Part shown: in pieces, positions 1 through 4,976 of the stretch
Layout of the letters: every line of letters starts with the position of its first letter
Numbering within the stretch: position 1 is the first letter of the stretch
Source: JBBSUX01 sp038234045
GTDB taxonomy: Bacteria > Pseudomonadota > Gammaproteobacteria > Burkholderiales > Burkholderiaceae_C
Reading direction: 5' to 3'
DNA length: 7,210 nt
Assembly (NCBI GenBank): GCA_038234045.1
Contig: JBBSUX010000182.1
Location: 1 to 7,210 of the forward strand
Notes under the pieces: generated by a model
Database searches by the model: none
What the model saw: only the letters and a program-made list of their open reading frames with translations
Told to the model about the DNA's origin: nothing
Translations under genes and position numbers: made by a program

Positions 1-516
1 CACTGGAACGAACTGAGCGAAACGCAAAAGCTCAAATGGATGGCGCTTTCTCGACACTTCGATGCACTTCCCCCACCCGAGCAGGAGCGCCTGCACGGCA
101 GGATGAGCGATTGGGCGGGGCTGACAATTCAACAGCGAGCCCAAGCGCGGATCACATTTGCGCAAGCGTCGGCGCTCGCGCCTGCCGAAAAAAGAGCCCG
201 CTGGGAGGCCTATCAATCCCTGAGCCCGCAAGAACGCGAGCGGTTAGCCGCAGAAAGCCGGGCGCGGCCACATGGCGCCGCGCCAGCGGTGCGCCCGCTG
301 TCAGGGGAACGCCCGTCCGGCACTGCGGCGCAACGCGACAATGAGCACGCGATGGGCAAACACGGACTGCACGAGTCACGCGTCAATCGAACGACGTTGC
401 TGCCTCAGCGAAATTCTCTGCACAACCATGCGTCACCCGCTCCCCAACGGACTCCGGGCGGGAATAGCGAAATCCCAGCGGCATCGTCCATCTCCATCCA
501 GTCTGGACGGCGCTGA
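1..516 (+). CDS. DUF3106 domain protein, 5'-truncated by the window edge
   Basis: The reading frame is open from base 1, so the true start lies upstream; 171 codons and a TGA stop are visible. Residues 1-85 show the DUF3106 pattern: short helical repeats with spaced Trp, Leu and Arg, a WxxLSxxQ-like opening, PPPEQERLHGRMSDWAGL, QQRAQARITF, then LSPQERERLAAE. From about residue 88 the chain becomes Ala/Pro/Arg-rich and then a Ser/Asn/Gln-rich tail with no recognisable domain. The family is usually secreted or periplasmic in betaproteobacteria; the signal peptide would be outside the window, and the function is unknown. In Burkholderiales such genes often follow an ECF-type sigma factor and a DUF3619 gene and precede an RDD gene, which matches the right-hand neighbour here. 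An internal ATG at 40 is in frame, but the homology continues upstream of it. The domain call is from recognised pattern. Confidence 0.82.
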   Translation, partial: HWNELSETQKLKWMALSRHFDALPPPEQERLHGRMSDWAGLTIQQRAQARITFAQASALAPAEKRARWEAYQSLSPQERERLAAESRARPHGAAPAVRPLSGERPSGTAAQRDNEHAMGKHGLHESRVNRTTLLPQRNSLHNHASPAPQRTPGGNSEIPAASSISIQSGRR

Positions 517-739
517 ATAGAACCGGTGTGCGACATCTCCGCCCTCGGTAACTGCTGACTTACGAATCGAAGCTGAGCCGTTCGGCCGATGCGTTCCGGC
601 GCTTTCGACCAACCCCCCGCATTGAGCGGCACGGTTTGCGTGGCAACCGCGTCGATTCATCGCAAAATCGGTGTTCCGGATCCTGAGTCCGGGTCCCTGT
701 CTGCGGTTCGTCACTGCCCCGTTTCCCTGCCTCTGCCTG
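517..739. other. Gene-free stretch between DUF3106 and RDD genes
   Basis: These 223 bases hold no convincing gene. I see no T-tract terminator after the DUF3106 stop. A CAAAAT box at 663-668 is the only -10-like hexamer noticed; its best -35 candidate, TTGCGT at 636-641, is 21 bases away, which is too far for a good sigma-70 promoter. Downstream is a short perfect hairpin at 676-692 (CCGGA, 7-base loop, TCCGG). The stretch probably holds the leader of the RDD gene, but nothing is firm. Confidence 0.4.
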
Positions 740-1291
740 ATGCCATCCAATCCCGCGCCAGCCTCTTCTGCACCAAGTGCGCCTTCGGGCCTGCCTTCTT
801 CGATTGATCAACGCGCGCCTTCGCTCTACCGCCGGATGGCCTGCTGGCTTTACGAGGGCATGCTCATGTTCGGCGTAGTGTTTATTGCCGGCTACCTCTT
901 CGGCACACTGAGCCAGACGCGAAATGCCATGGATAACCGCCATGCGTTACAGGGGTTTCTCTTCGTCGTCTTTGGCATCTACTTCACCTGGTTCTGGTCG
1001 CGCGGGCAAACGTTGGCGATGAAAACCTGGCACCTGCGTCTGGTTGATTTAGGTGGTGCTCCGGTTTCTCAGGGACGCGCCTTTGTTCGCTATCTGCTGG
1101 CGTGGCTTTGGTTTCTGCCACCACTCGCCGTCCTGGCTCCGTTTCATGTTGGTAGCGGAGCCATGTTCTGCGTCGTTACAGCATGGGTCGCCCTTTGGGC
1201 TGTTGCGAGCAAACTGCAGCCGCAGGGCCAGTTCTTGCACGATGCGATCGCGGGAACACGCATCGTTGACTGGAGGCCGCACCGTGGCTGA
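740..1291 (+). CDS. RDD family inner-membrane protein
   Basis: A 183-residue protein, read from ATG 740. A frame-consistent GTG at 671 would add 23 residues, a Cys/Pro-rich stretch unlike the family, so 740 is preferred; neither start has a clear ribosome binding site. Residues 1-27 are a Pro/Ala/Ser-rich cytoplasmic lead. RRMACWLYEG (31-40) is the RDD entry motif, with Glu where many members have Asp, followed by a first membrane segment at about 36-55. A second spans about 71-87, then the conserved loop TLAMKTWHLRLVD (91-103). Two more hydrophobic segments lie near 117-134 and 140-157. The C-terminal FLHDAIAGTRIV (165-176) is the typical RDD ending. Family members are small membrane proteins of poorly defined role, some linked to ion or osmolyte transport; no substrate can be assigned. 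It is followed at 57 bases by dgkA on the same strand. Confidence 0.88.
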   Translation: MPSNPAPASSAPSAPSGLPSSIDQRAPSLYRRMACWLYEGMLMFGVVFIAGYLFGTLSQTRNAMDNRHALQGFLFVVFGIYFTWFWSRGQTLAMKTWHLRLVDLGGAPVSQGRAFVRYLLAWLWFLPPLAVLAPFHVGSGAMFCVVTAWVALWAVASKLQPQGQFLHDAIAGTRIVDWRPHRG

Positions 1292-1348
1292 CTCTGTTCT
1301 TCGATGCCCGCACGCGGCGGAATGCCGATCAAGGTTGCGGCGTGTCCG

Positions 1349-1750
1349 ATGACATCAACATCCCCAATGCGTGAGCCGACCGACGCCCAGAAGCGCCGGC
1401 GAGGCCTCGACCGCATTCTCCATGCGACGGGCTACTCGATCGCCGGGCTGCGCGCAGCCTGGCCACAAGCTGCCTTTCGCACAGAGGCCGTCCTTGCCAT
1501 GGTTCTCGTGCCTGCTGCATGCTGGCTCGGGCGCAGCTGGATTGAACGCTTCATCCTTGCGGCAACGGTAATGCTGGTATTGATCGTCGAACTGCTGAAT
1601 TCGGGAATCGAAGCCGCCATCGACCGCATCGGGCCCGAATGGCACCCGGTTTCAAAGCAGGCCAAGGACATGGGCAGTGCGGCGGTTTTGCTGTCTCTCC
1701 TGCTGTGCGCGGTTGCCTGGATTTCTGCGCTTGTGAGCCGACTCATTTGA
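1349..1750 (+). CDS. dgkA: Diacylglycerol kinase (DgkA, prokaryotic type)
   Basis: A small integral inner-membrane enzyme that phosphorylates diacylglycerol with ATP to phosphatidate, recycling lipid released during periplasmic glucan and envelope synthesis. With the ATG at 1349 it has 133 residues, against about 120 in E. coli. GYSIAGLRAAW (28-38) and AAFRTE (41-46) match the amphipathic N-terminal helix. The catalytic stretch VELLNSGIEAAIDRIG (80-95) supplies Glu81, Asn84 and Glu88, equivalent to E. coli Glu69, Asn72 and Glu76; SKQAKDMGSAAVL (102-114) supplies Lys106 and Asp107. Three membrane helices lie at about 48-62, 67-85 and 109-129. The start is uncertain: in-frame ATGs also occur at 1304, 1322 and 1367, none with a strong Shine-Dalgarno sequence. 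The gene lies between the RDD and LOG genes and may be cotranscribed with them. All key residues are intact. Confidence 0.95.
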   Translation: MTSTSPMREPTDAQKRRRGLDRILHATGYSIAGLRAAWPQAAFRTEAVLAMVLVPAACWLGRSWIERFILAATVMLVLIVELLNSGIEAAIDRIGPEWHPVSKQAKDMGSAAVLLSLLLCAVAWISALVSRLI

Positions 1751-1792
1751 GACCGCCTCCCGTGCTGTCAAACCTCAATATTGCGACGACCA

Positions 1793-2392
1793 ATGTCTGA
1801 CATCACGCCCATTTTTTCCCTCTGCGTCTACTGCGGCTCACGAATCGGCACTGATCCCTCGCATGCCGACGCTGCACGTGCCGTGGGGCACTGGATCGGC
1901 AGCCAAGGCGCGCAGCTCGTCTACGGCGGTGGCCACAACGGGTTGATGGGTATCGTCGCCGACGCCACGCAGGCGGCGGGCGGGCGGGTCGTCGGGGTCA
2001 TTCCTCAATCGCTGGTCGACAAGGAACACGCCAATCAGCGGTGCGATGAATTGCACGTCGTTCAGACCATGCATGAACGCAAGGCGTTGATGGCCGAACG
2101 GGCTGACGCTTTTCTGGCGCTGCCCGGCGGGATCGGCACCTTCGAAGAGCTGTTCGAAGTCTGGACATGGCGCCAGCTTGGGTACCACGACAAACCGGTC
2201 GGCCTGCTCAACGTCGGCGGTTATTTCGACCGGCTGCTTGATTTCCTGAACCATGCAAGTGGCAGCGGCTTCATGAACGCGTGGCAAATGGACATGCTCT
2301 TGCAAGGCGTGGTGGTTGAAGACCTGCTGTCAACCCTCAGAACGCAAGCCGCCAAAGCTCCAAGCAGCCCGGAATTGCGCACCAGCATCTGA
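1793..2392 (+). CDS. LOG family protein, TIGR00730-type nucleoside monophosphate phosphoribohydrolase
   Basis: A 199-residue cytoplasmic enzyme of the Rossmann-like LOG family, often misnamed lysine decarboxylase. Members hydrolyse the N-glycosidic bond of nucleoside 5'-monophosphates; in plants and some bacteria they release active cytokinin from cytokinin riboside monophosphate. Visible hallmarks: VYCGS (12-16) in the first strand, LVYGGGHNGLMG (42-53) phosphate-binding loop, MHERKALM (93-100) and PGGIGTFEELFE (111-122), which holds the catalytic Arg96 and Glu118/119. The length is normal for the family. The ATG at 1793 is chosen over an in-frame TTG at 1781, which would only add MRRP. There is no clear ribosome binding site. 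It follows dgkA by 42 bases and may be part of the same transcript. Without cytokinin synthesis genes nearby, a general nucleotide-salvage or housekeeping role is as likely as hormone activation. Confidence 0.94.
   Translation: MSDITPIFSLCVYCGSRIGTDPSHADAARAVGHWIGSQGAQLVYGGGHNGLMGIVADATQAAGGRVVGVIPQSLVDKEHANQRCDELHVVQTMHERKALMAERADAFLALPGGIGTFEELFEVWTWRQLGYHDKPVGLLNVGGYFDRLLDFLNHASGSGFMNAWQMDMLLQGVVVEDLLSTLRTQAAKAPSSPELRTSI
1978..1997 (+). other. Canonical G-quadruplex motif inside the LOG gene
   Basis: On the coding strand four G-runs occur in 20 bases: GGG 1978-1980, GGG 1982-1984, GGG 1986-1988 and GGGG 1994-1997, with loops of 1, 1 and 5 bases. This meets the standard G3+N1-7 rule with very short loops. 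It sits in the codons for the Gly-Gly-Arg-Val-Val-Gly segment. Whether it folds, or is simply the result of high GC content, cannot be told from the sequence. Confidence 0.6.
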
Positions 2393-2445
2393 AGGCCGGC
2401 GTGGACGACGTCCGCTGGTAGGTCACCTCAGCAGAGGCGACAGTT
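2393..2445. other. Gap between convergent LOG and P-II genes, with a weak hairpin
   Basis: The 53 bases separating the two convergent stops contain a small stem at about 2400-2416 (GTGGAC and GTCCGC around a GAC loop, one G-T pair). No run of T follows it on either strand, so it is not a clear intrinsic terminator. TTTTAT at 2444-2449 overlaps the P-II stop codon. Confidence 0.25.
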
Positions 2446-2784
2446 TTATACGGCTGATTCGTCTTCCTCGCCGGTGCGAATACGCACGATGCGCTCCACC
2501 GCTGTGACAAATATCTTTCCGTCACCGATCTTTCCAGTGCGCGCAGCGCCCACGATGGCTTCCACAAGGCGATCGACATCAATATCGTTGACGACAACTT
2601 CCACCTTGACCTTGGGCAAGAAATCAACCACGTATTCCGCACCCCGGTACAACTCGGTGTGACCCTTCTGGCGGCCGAAACCCTTGACCTCGGTGACGGT
2701 AAGCCCCGTGACCCCGCAGGATGCGAGCGCTTCACGCACCTCTTCCAGTTTGAATGGTTTGATGACGGCGGTGATCTGCTTCAT
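2446..2784 (-). CDS. glnB: P-II nitrogen regulatory protein (GlnB type)
   Basis: A 112-residue cytoplasmic trimeric signal protein that senses 2-oxoglutarate, ATP/ADP and, via uridylylation, glutamine, and then controls glutamine synthetase adenylylation and the NtrB kinase. Residues 1-12 are the classic MKQITAVIKPFK. TEVKGFGRQKGHTELYRGAEY (31-51) covers the signature and T-loop, with Tyr51 as the uridylylation site. TGKIGDGKIFV (83-93) is the nucleotide-binding B-loop with Lys85 and Lys90, and IVRIRTGEED (99-108) the C-terminal signature with Arg101 and Arg103. The start at 2784 is fixed by family length and by an AGGA 8 bases upstream; an in-frame start at 2823 would add 13 unconserved residues. 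No amtB lies adjacent, which favours GlnB over GlnK, but the two paralogues cannot be separated securely by sequence. A long inverted repeat lies 31 bases upstream of the start codon. Confidence 0.95.
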   Translation of the reverse strand: MKQITAVIKPFKLEEVREALASCGVTGLTVTEVKGFGRQKGHTELYRGAEYVVDFLPKVKVEVVVNDIDVDRLVEAIVGAARTGKIGDGKIFVTAVERIVRIRTGEEDESAV

Positions 2785-2792
2785 GAGAAAAA

Positions 2793-2796
2793 TCCT
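2793..2796 (-). promoter_or_regulatory. Ribosome binding site of the P-II gene
   Basis: On the minus strand AGGA lies 8 bases before the ATG at 2784, ideal spacing. It settles the start at the family-conserved methionine rather than the longer frame. It is the clearest Shine-Dalgarno sequence in the window. Confidence 0.75.
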
Positions 2797-2815
2797 GTTT
2801 GAAATGTGATCGGCG

Positions 2816-2868
2816 AGAGGCAAGTGCTGGAGGAATGAACCCGAGTCTGGCTTCAGGCACTTGCCTTT
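2816..2868. repeat. Long inverted repeat in the glnB / PF04339 divergent region
   Basis: AGGCAAGTGC at 2818-2827 and GCACTTGCCT at 2857-2866 are perfect reverse complements. The stem can extend outward by a G-T and an A-T pair (2817/2867, 2816/2868). With G2857 bulged out it extends inward by CTGGAG (2827-2832) pairing with CTTCAG (2851-2856), including one G-T pair, leaving an 18-base loop. There is no T-run of terminator quality (only TTTAC on the plus side). It lies in what should be the P-II leader or promoter, so an operator or mRNA-leader hairpin is plausible. No NtrC site or sigma-54 promoter was recognised in it. Confidence 0.7.
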
Positions 2869-3004
2869 ACCTCCGACCCCGCCAATGAGCGGGCCAAGTC
2901 CGGTGCGGCATCATCGAACCGCAACCGGTCGCTGCCGTTTGCAGCAGACACTGCGGACGCTTGAGTCGGTCGTCCAGATTCCCTCCAAATCCAAAAAAGC
3001 GCTC

Positions 3005-4270
3005 GTGAAAAGTAACAATCAAAACGATTATGTCATCCGTGTTCTCGGATCGCCGCTCGATATCGACGACGAGGCCTGGGACACATTGCTTCTGAAGGAC
3101 GCAGGCAGCGATCGCTTTGACGTTTCGCCCTTCATGCGCCACGCGTATCTGGCGGCGCTGCATGCGAGTGGTAGCGCTTCACCGGAAAGTGGATGGACGC
3201 CCGCATTCATCACCCTTTGGCGCGGCAATGCGCTGGTCGGCGCCTGTCCGCTCTACCTCAAGACGCATTCGTACGGCGAATATGTCTTCGACTGGGCATG
3301 GGCCAACGCCTATGCACAGCACGGCCTCGGCTACTACCCTAAGGCTCTGATCGCTGTTCCGTTCACGCCGGTCCCTGGCGCGCGCCTGCTCGCCAGCAGC
3401 CCGGATGAGCGCGTGCTGCTGCTTCGCGCGGTGGTGGCGTGGTGCGAAGCGCAATCCCTGTCGTCATTGCATCTGCTGTTTGCATCGGACCCGGATATCG
3501 ATGCCTGTCGCGAAGCAGGCTTGATGCTGCGGCATACCGTGCAGTTTCATTGGTCAAATGCTGCGCTCGTGCACGGCGAGCCGCAAGCGGTTGTTCCGGC
3601 AGCAACAGGCTATCGGGATTTCGAACACTTTCTCGCCAGCCTGACACAGGAAAAGCGCAAGAAAATCCGCCAGGAGCGCCGGAAGGTCGCCGAGCAGGGT
3701 GTGAGCTTTCGCTGGGCACGGGGTGCCGACATCACCGATTCGGATTGGGACTTCTTCTACCGTTGCTACGAACGCACTTACCTCGAACATGGCAACGCAC
3801 CCTACCTGAGTCATGACTTCTTCCGCAGCATGCAGCAGACCATGCCGGAGAACTGGCTGCTTTTCACGGCAGAACGCTCTGGTCATCCGATTGCTACCAG
3901 CCTGATAGCGCTTAGCGCTCAAGCATCAAGCATACCGGGCATATTTGATGCGCAGTCTGCGCTCCCGCAGGGTGCCGCCTATGGCCGCTACTGGGGTGCG
4001 CTCGAACGGGTTGATTGCCTGCACTTCGAAGCCTGCTATTACCAGCCGATTGCCTGGTGCATCGCGCATGGTGTCATGCGCTTCGAAGGCGGCGCGCAAG
4101 GCGAGCACAAGATGGCGCGCGCATTGCTCCCCGTCGCCACCACCAGCGCCCACTGGTTGGCGCGGCCCGATTTTTCAGATGCCGTCGAGCGCTTCCTCGC
4201 GCGGGAAGGCGAAGGCATTGCCGACTATATGGAGCATCTGGAAGCGAGGTCGCCTCTGCGCCAGGCTTGA
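3005..4270 (+). CDS. PF04339 (FemAB-like, DUF482) GNAT-superfamily protein
   Basis: About 421 residues with the proposed GTG start at 3005, cytoplasmic by appearance. The family, labelled 'peptidogalycan biosynthesis/recognition', is related to FemAB acyltransferases; its substrate is unknown. Visible family blocks: PFMRHAYLAALHASGSA (42-58), GWTPAFITLWRGNALVGACPLYLK (63-86), HSYGEYVFDWAWANAY (88-103), YYPKALIAVPFTPVPGARLLA (110-130), LTQEKRKKIRQERRKV (213-228), YERTYLEHGNAPYLS (255-269), and the diagnostic GRYWG (327-331), HFEACYYQPIAWCI (340-353) and FEGGAQGEHKMARALLP (360-376). Homology begins near IRVLG (11-15), so 3005 is preferred to ATG 2885, whose extension is unconserved; neither has a good ribosome binding site. 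Residues about 304-324, just before GRYWG, look longer than usual and are encoded over two tandem heptamer duplications. It is convergent with ppa. Confidence 0.88.
   Translation: MKSNNQNDYVIRVLGSPLDIDDEAWDTLLLKDAGSDRFDVSPFMRHAYLAALHASGSASPESGWTPAFITLWRGNALVGACPLYLKTHSYGEYVFDWAWANAYAQHGLGYYPKALIAVPFTPVPGARLLASSPDERVLLLRAVVAWCEAQSLSSLHLLFASDPDIDACREAGLMLRHTVQFHWSNAALVHGEPQAVVPAATGYRDFEHFLASLTQEKRKKIRQERRKVAEQGVSFRWARGADITDSDWDFFYRCYERTYLEHGNAPYLSHDFFRSMQQTMPENWLLFTAERSGHPIATSLIALSAQASSIPGIFDAQSALPQGAAYGRYWGALERVDCLHFEACYYQPIAWCIAHGVMRFEGGAQGEHKMARALLPVATTSAHWLARPDFSDAVERFLAREGEGIADYMEHLEARSPLRQA
3906..3933 (+). repeat. Two adjacent perfect heptamer tandem duplications
   Basis: TAGCGCT occurs twice in tandem (3906-3912, 3913-3919) and is followed immediately by CAAGCAT twice in tandem (3920-3926, 3927-3933). 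Both pairs are perfect and abut without a spacer, inside the PF04339 gene. Gain or loss of one unit would shift the frame. Deleting both extra copies (14 bases) also breaks the frame, so the present reading frame implies a compensating change or an ancient origin. Confidence 0.9.
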
Positions 4271-4298
4271 GACCGATAGCGGGCGGCCGCTTGGCACG
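4271..4298. other. 28-base gap between convergent PF04339 gene and ppa
   Basis: It contains a GC-rich 5-pair stem, AGCGG 4278-4282 and CCGCT 4287-4291, with a 4-base loop, overlapping the palindrome GCGGCCGC at 4283-4290. No run of T follows on either strand, so it is a weak candidate for a shared terminator at best. Confidence 0.3.
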
Positions 4299-4835
4299 TT
4301 ACTTCGCGCCGCTGGGGTAGTTGGCAATACCGTCTGCCACCTCCTTTTGCGCCGCCTCAACACCTTCCCAACCCAGCACCTTCACCCACTTGCCGGGTTC
4401 CAGATCCTTGTAATGCTCGAAGAAGTGGCTGATCTGCTTGAGCAGGATCGGATGCAGGTCTTCGGGCTTCTGGTATTGCTCGTAGATCGGCAGAATCTTG
4501 GTGGTGGGCACAGCCAGCACCTTGCCGTCCACGCCGGCTTCGTCTTCCATCTTCAGGATGCCGATGGCACGGCACGGCACCACCACGCCGGGCGGCAGCG
4601 GGAACGGCGTCATTACCAGTACATCGACCGGGTCGCCGTCGCCTGACAGCGTTTGCGGCACATAACCGTAGTTGGTCGGATAGTGCATCGCGGTACTGAG
4701 GAAGCGGTCTACGAACACTGCGCCGCTTTCCTTGTCGACCTCGTATTTCACCGGATCGCCATTCATCGAGATTTCGATGACCACGTTGAAGATTTCGGGA
4801 GCTTTTTTGCCGGCGGAGACTTTGTCGAGGGACAT
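4299..4835 (-). CDS. ppa: Inorganic pyrophosphatase, family I
   Basis: A 178-residue soluble cytoplasmic enzyme that hydrolyses pyrophosphate to two phosphates with Mg2+, pulling forward nucleic acid, protein and coenzyme synthesis. The length matches bacterial hexameric family I enzymes (about 175). Visible active-site elements: Glu21, Lys30 (DPVKYE), Arg44 (FVDRFL), MHYPTNYGYVPQT (50-62) with Tyr56, the signature DGDPVD (66-71) giving Asp66, Asp68 and Asp71, then MEDEAGVDGK (96-105) giving Asp98, Asp103 and Lys105. IKQISHFFEHYK-like LLKQISHFFEHYKDLEPGKWVKV (near 130-153) is the conserved C-terminal helix region. The ATG at 4835 begins the family-typical N-terminus; no strong Shine-Dalgarno sequence precedes it. 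The gene is transcribed alone, convergent with the PF04339 gene and divergent from the aldehyde dehydrogenase. All catalytic residues are present. Confidence 0.97.
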   Translation of the reverse strand: MSLDKVSAGKKAPEIFNVVIEISMNGDPVKYEVDKESGAVFVDRFLSTAMHYPTNYGYVPQTLSGDGDPVDVLVMTPFPLPPGVVVPCRAIGILKMEDEAGVDGKVLAVPTTKILPIYEQYQKPEDLHPILLKQISHFFEHYKDLEPGKWVKVLGWEGVEAAQKEVADGIANYPSGAK

Positions 4836-4873
4836 GAGTGAGTGCGAGTAGTTGTTGTAAAGGGTTAGGCGGG

Positions 4874-4908
4874 GCGCAGCACGTTCGGCGCCATCTGCGC
4901 TGGCGCAG
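4874..4908 (+). repeat. Three-arm repeat able to form two competing hairpins
   Basis: GCGCAG (4874-4879), CTGCGC (4895-4900) and GCGCAG (4903-4908) form a set in which the middle arm can pair with either flank. The 3' hairpin is tight (CTGCGC, TG, GCGCAG; in practice 5 pairs and a CTGG loop) and is followed by GGATTTT. The 5' pairing leaves a 15-base loop. This lies between ppa and the aldehyde dehydrogenase, and the 3' arm abuts an AGGGA that could act as a ribosome binding site for an ATG at 4920. Confidence 0.6.
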
Positions 4909-4964
4909 GGATTTTACCGATGGCGCTGTCGCGAAGCTTGCTGGAGTCAAACGCGTCGTCTCGG

Positions 4965-4970
4965 CACAAT
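4965..4970 (+). promoter_or_regulatory. Possible -10 box just before the aldehyde dehydrogenase start
   Basis: CACAAT ends 6 bases before the preferred ATG at 4977. Transcription from such a box would begin about at the ATG, giving a leaderless mRNA. No good -35 is found at normal distance: TTGCTG at 4939-4944 is 20 bases upstream. Treat as a weak call. Confidence 0.25.
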
Positions 4971-4976
4971 GGGGGC

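Noticed and set aside
676..692. tRNA-like anticodon arm on the minus strand (5-pair stem, loop CTCAGGA reading CAG)
   Set aside because: No matching acceptor, D or T arms with correct spacing could be found, so it is only a hairpin.
2840..2870. Possible sigma-54 promoter (GG and TTGC elements near 2849 and 2861)
   Set aside because: The GG-to-GC spacing is 12 rather than 10 bases and the TGGCAC element is absent.
2861..3004. N-terminal extension of the PF04339 protein from TTG 2861 or ATG 2885
   Set aside because: The TTG lies inside the right arm of the inverted repeat, no ribosome binding site precedes either codon, and the encoded Pro/Arg-rich stretch does not resemble the family, whose similarity begins just after GTG 3005.
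3945..4646. Plus-strand open frame of 233 codons across the PF04339 gene end and ppa
   Set aside because: It overlaps two well-supported genes in other frames and its product changes character at the gene boundary, as a chance frame would.
4920..4976. Upstream ATG start for the aldehyde dehydrogenase
   Set aside because: It has a plausible AGGGA ribosome binding site, but the 19 added residues do not resemble the family N-terminus, which fits the ATG at 4977; kept as an alternative rather than the call.
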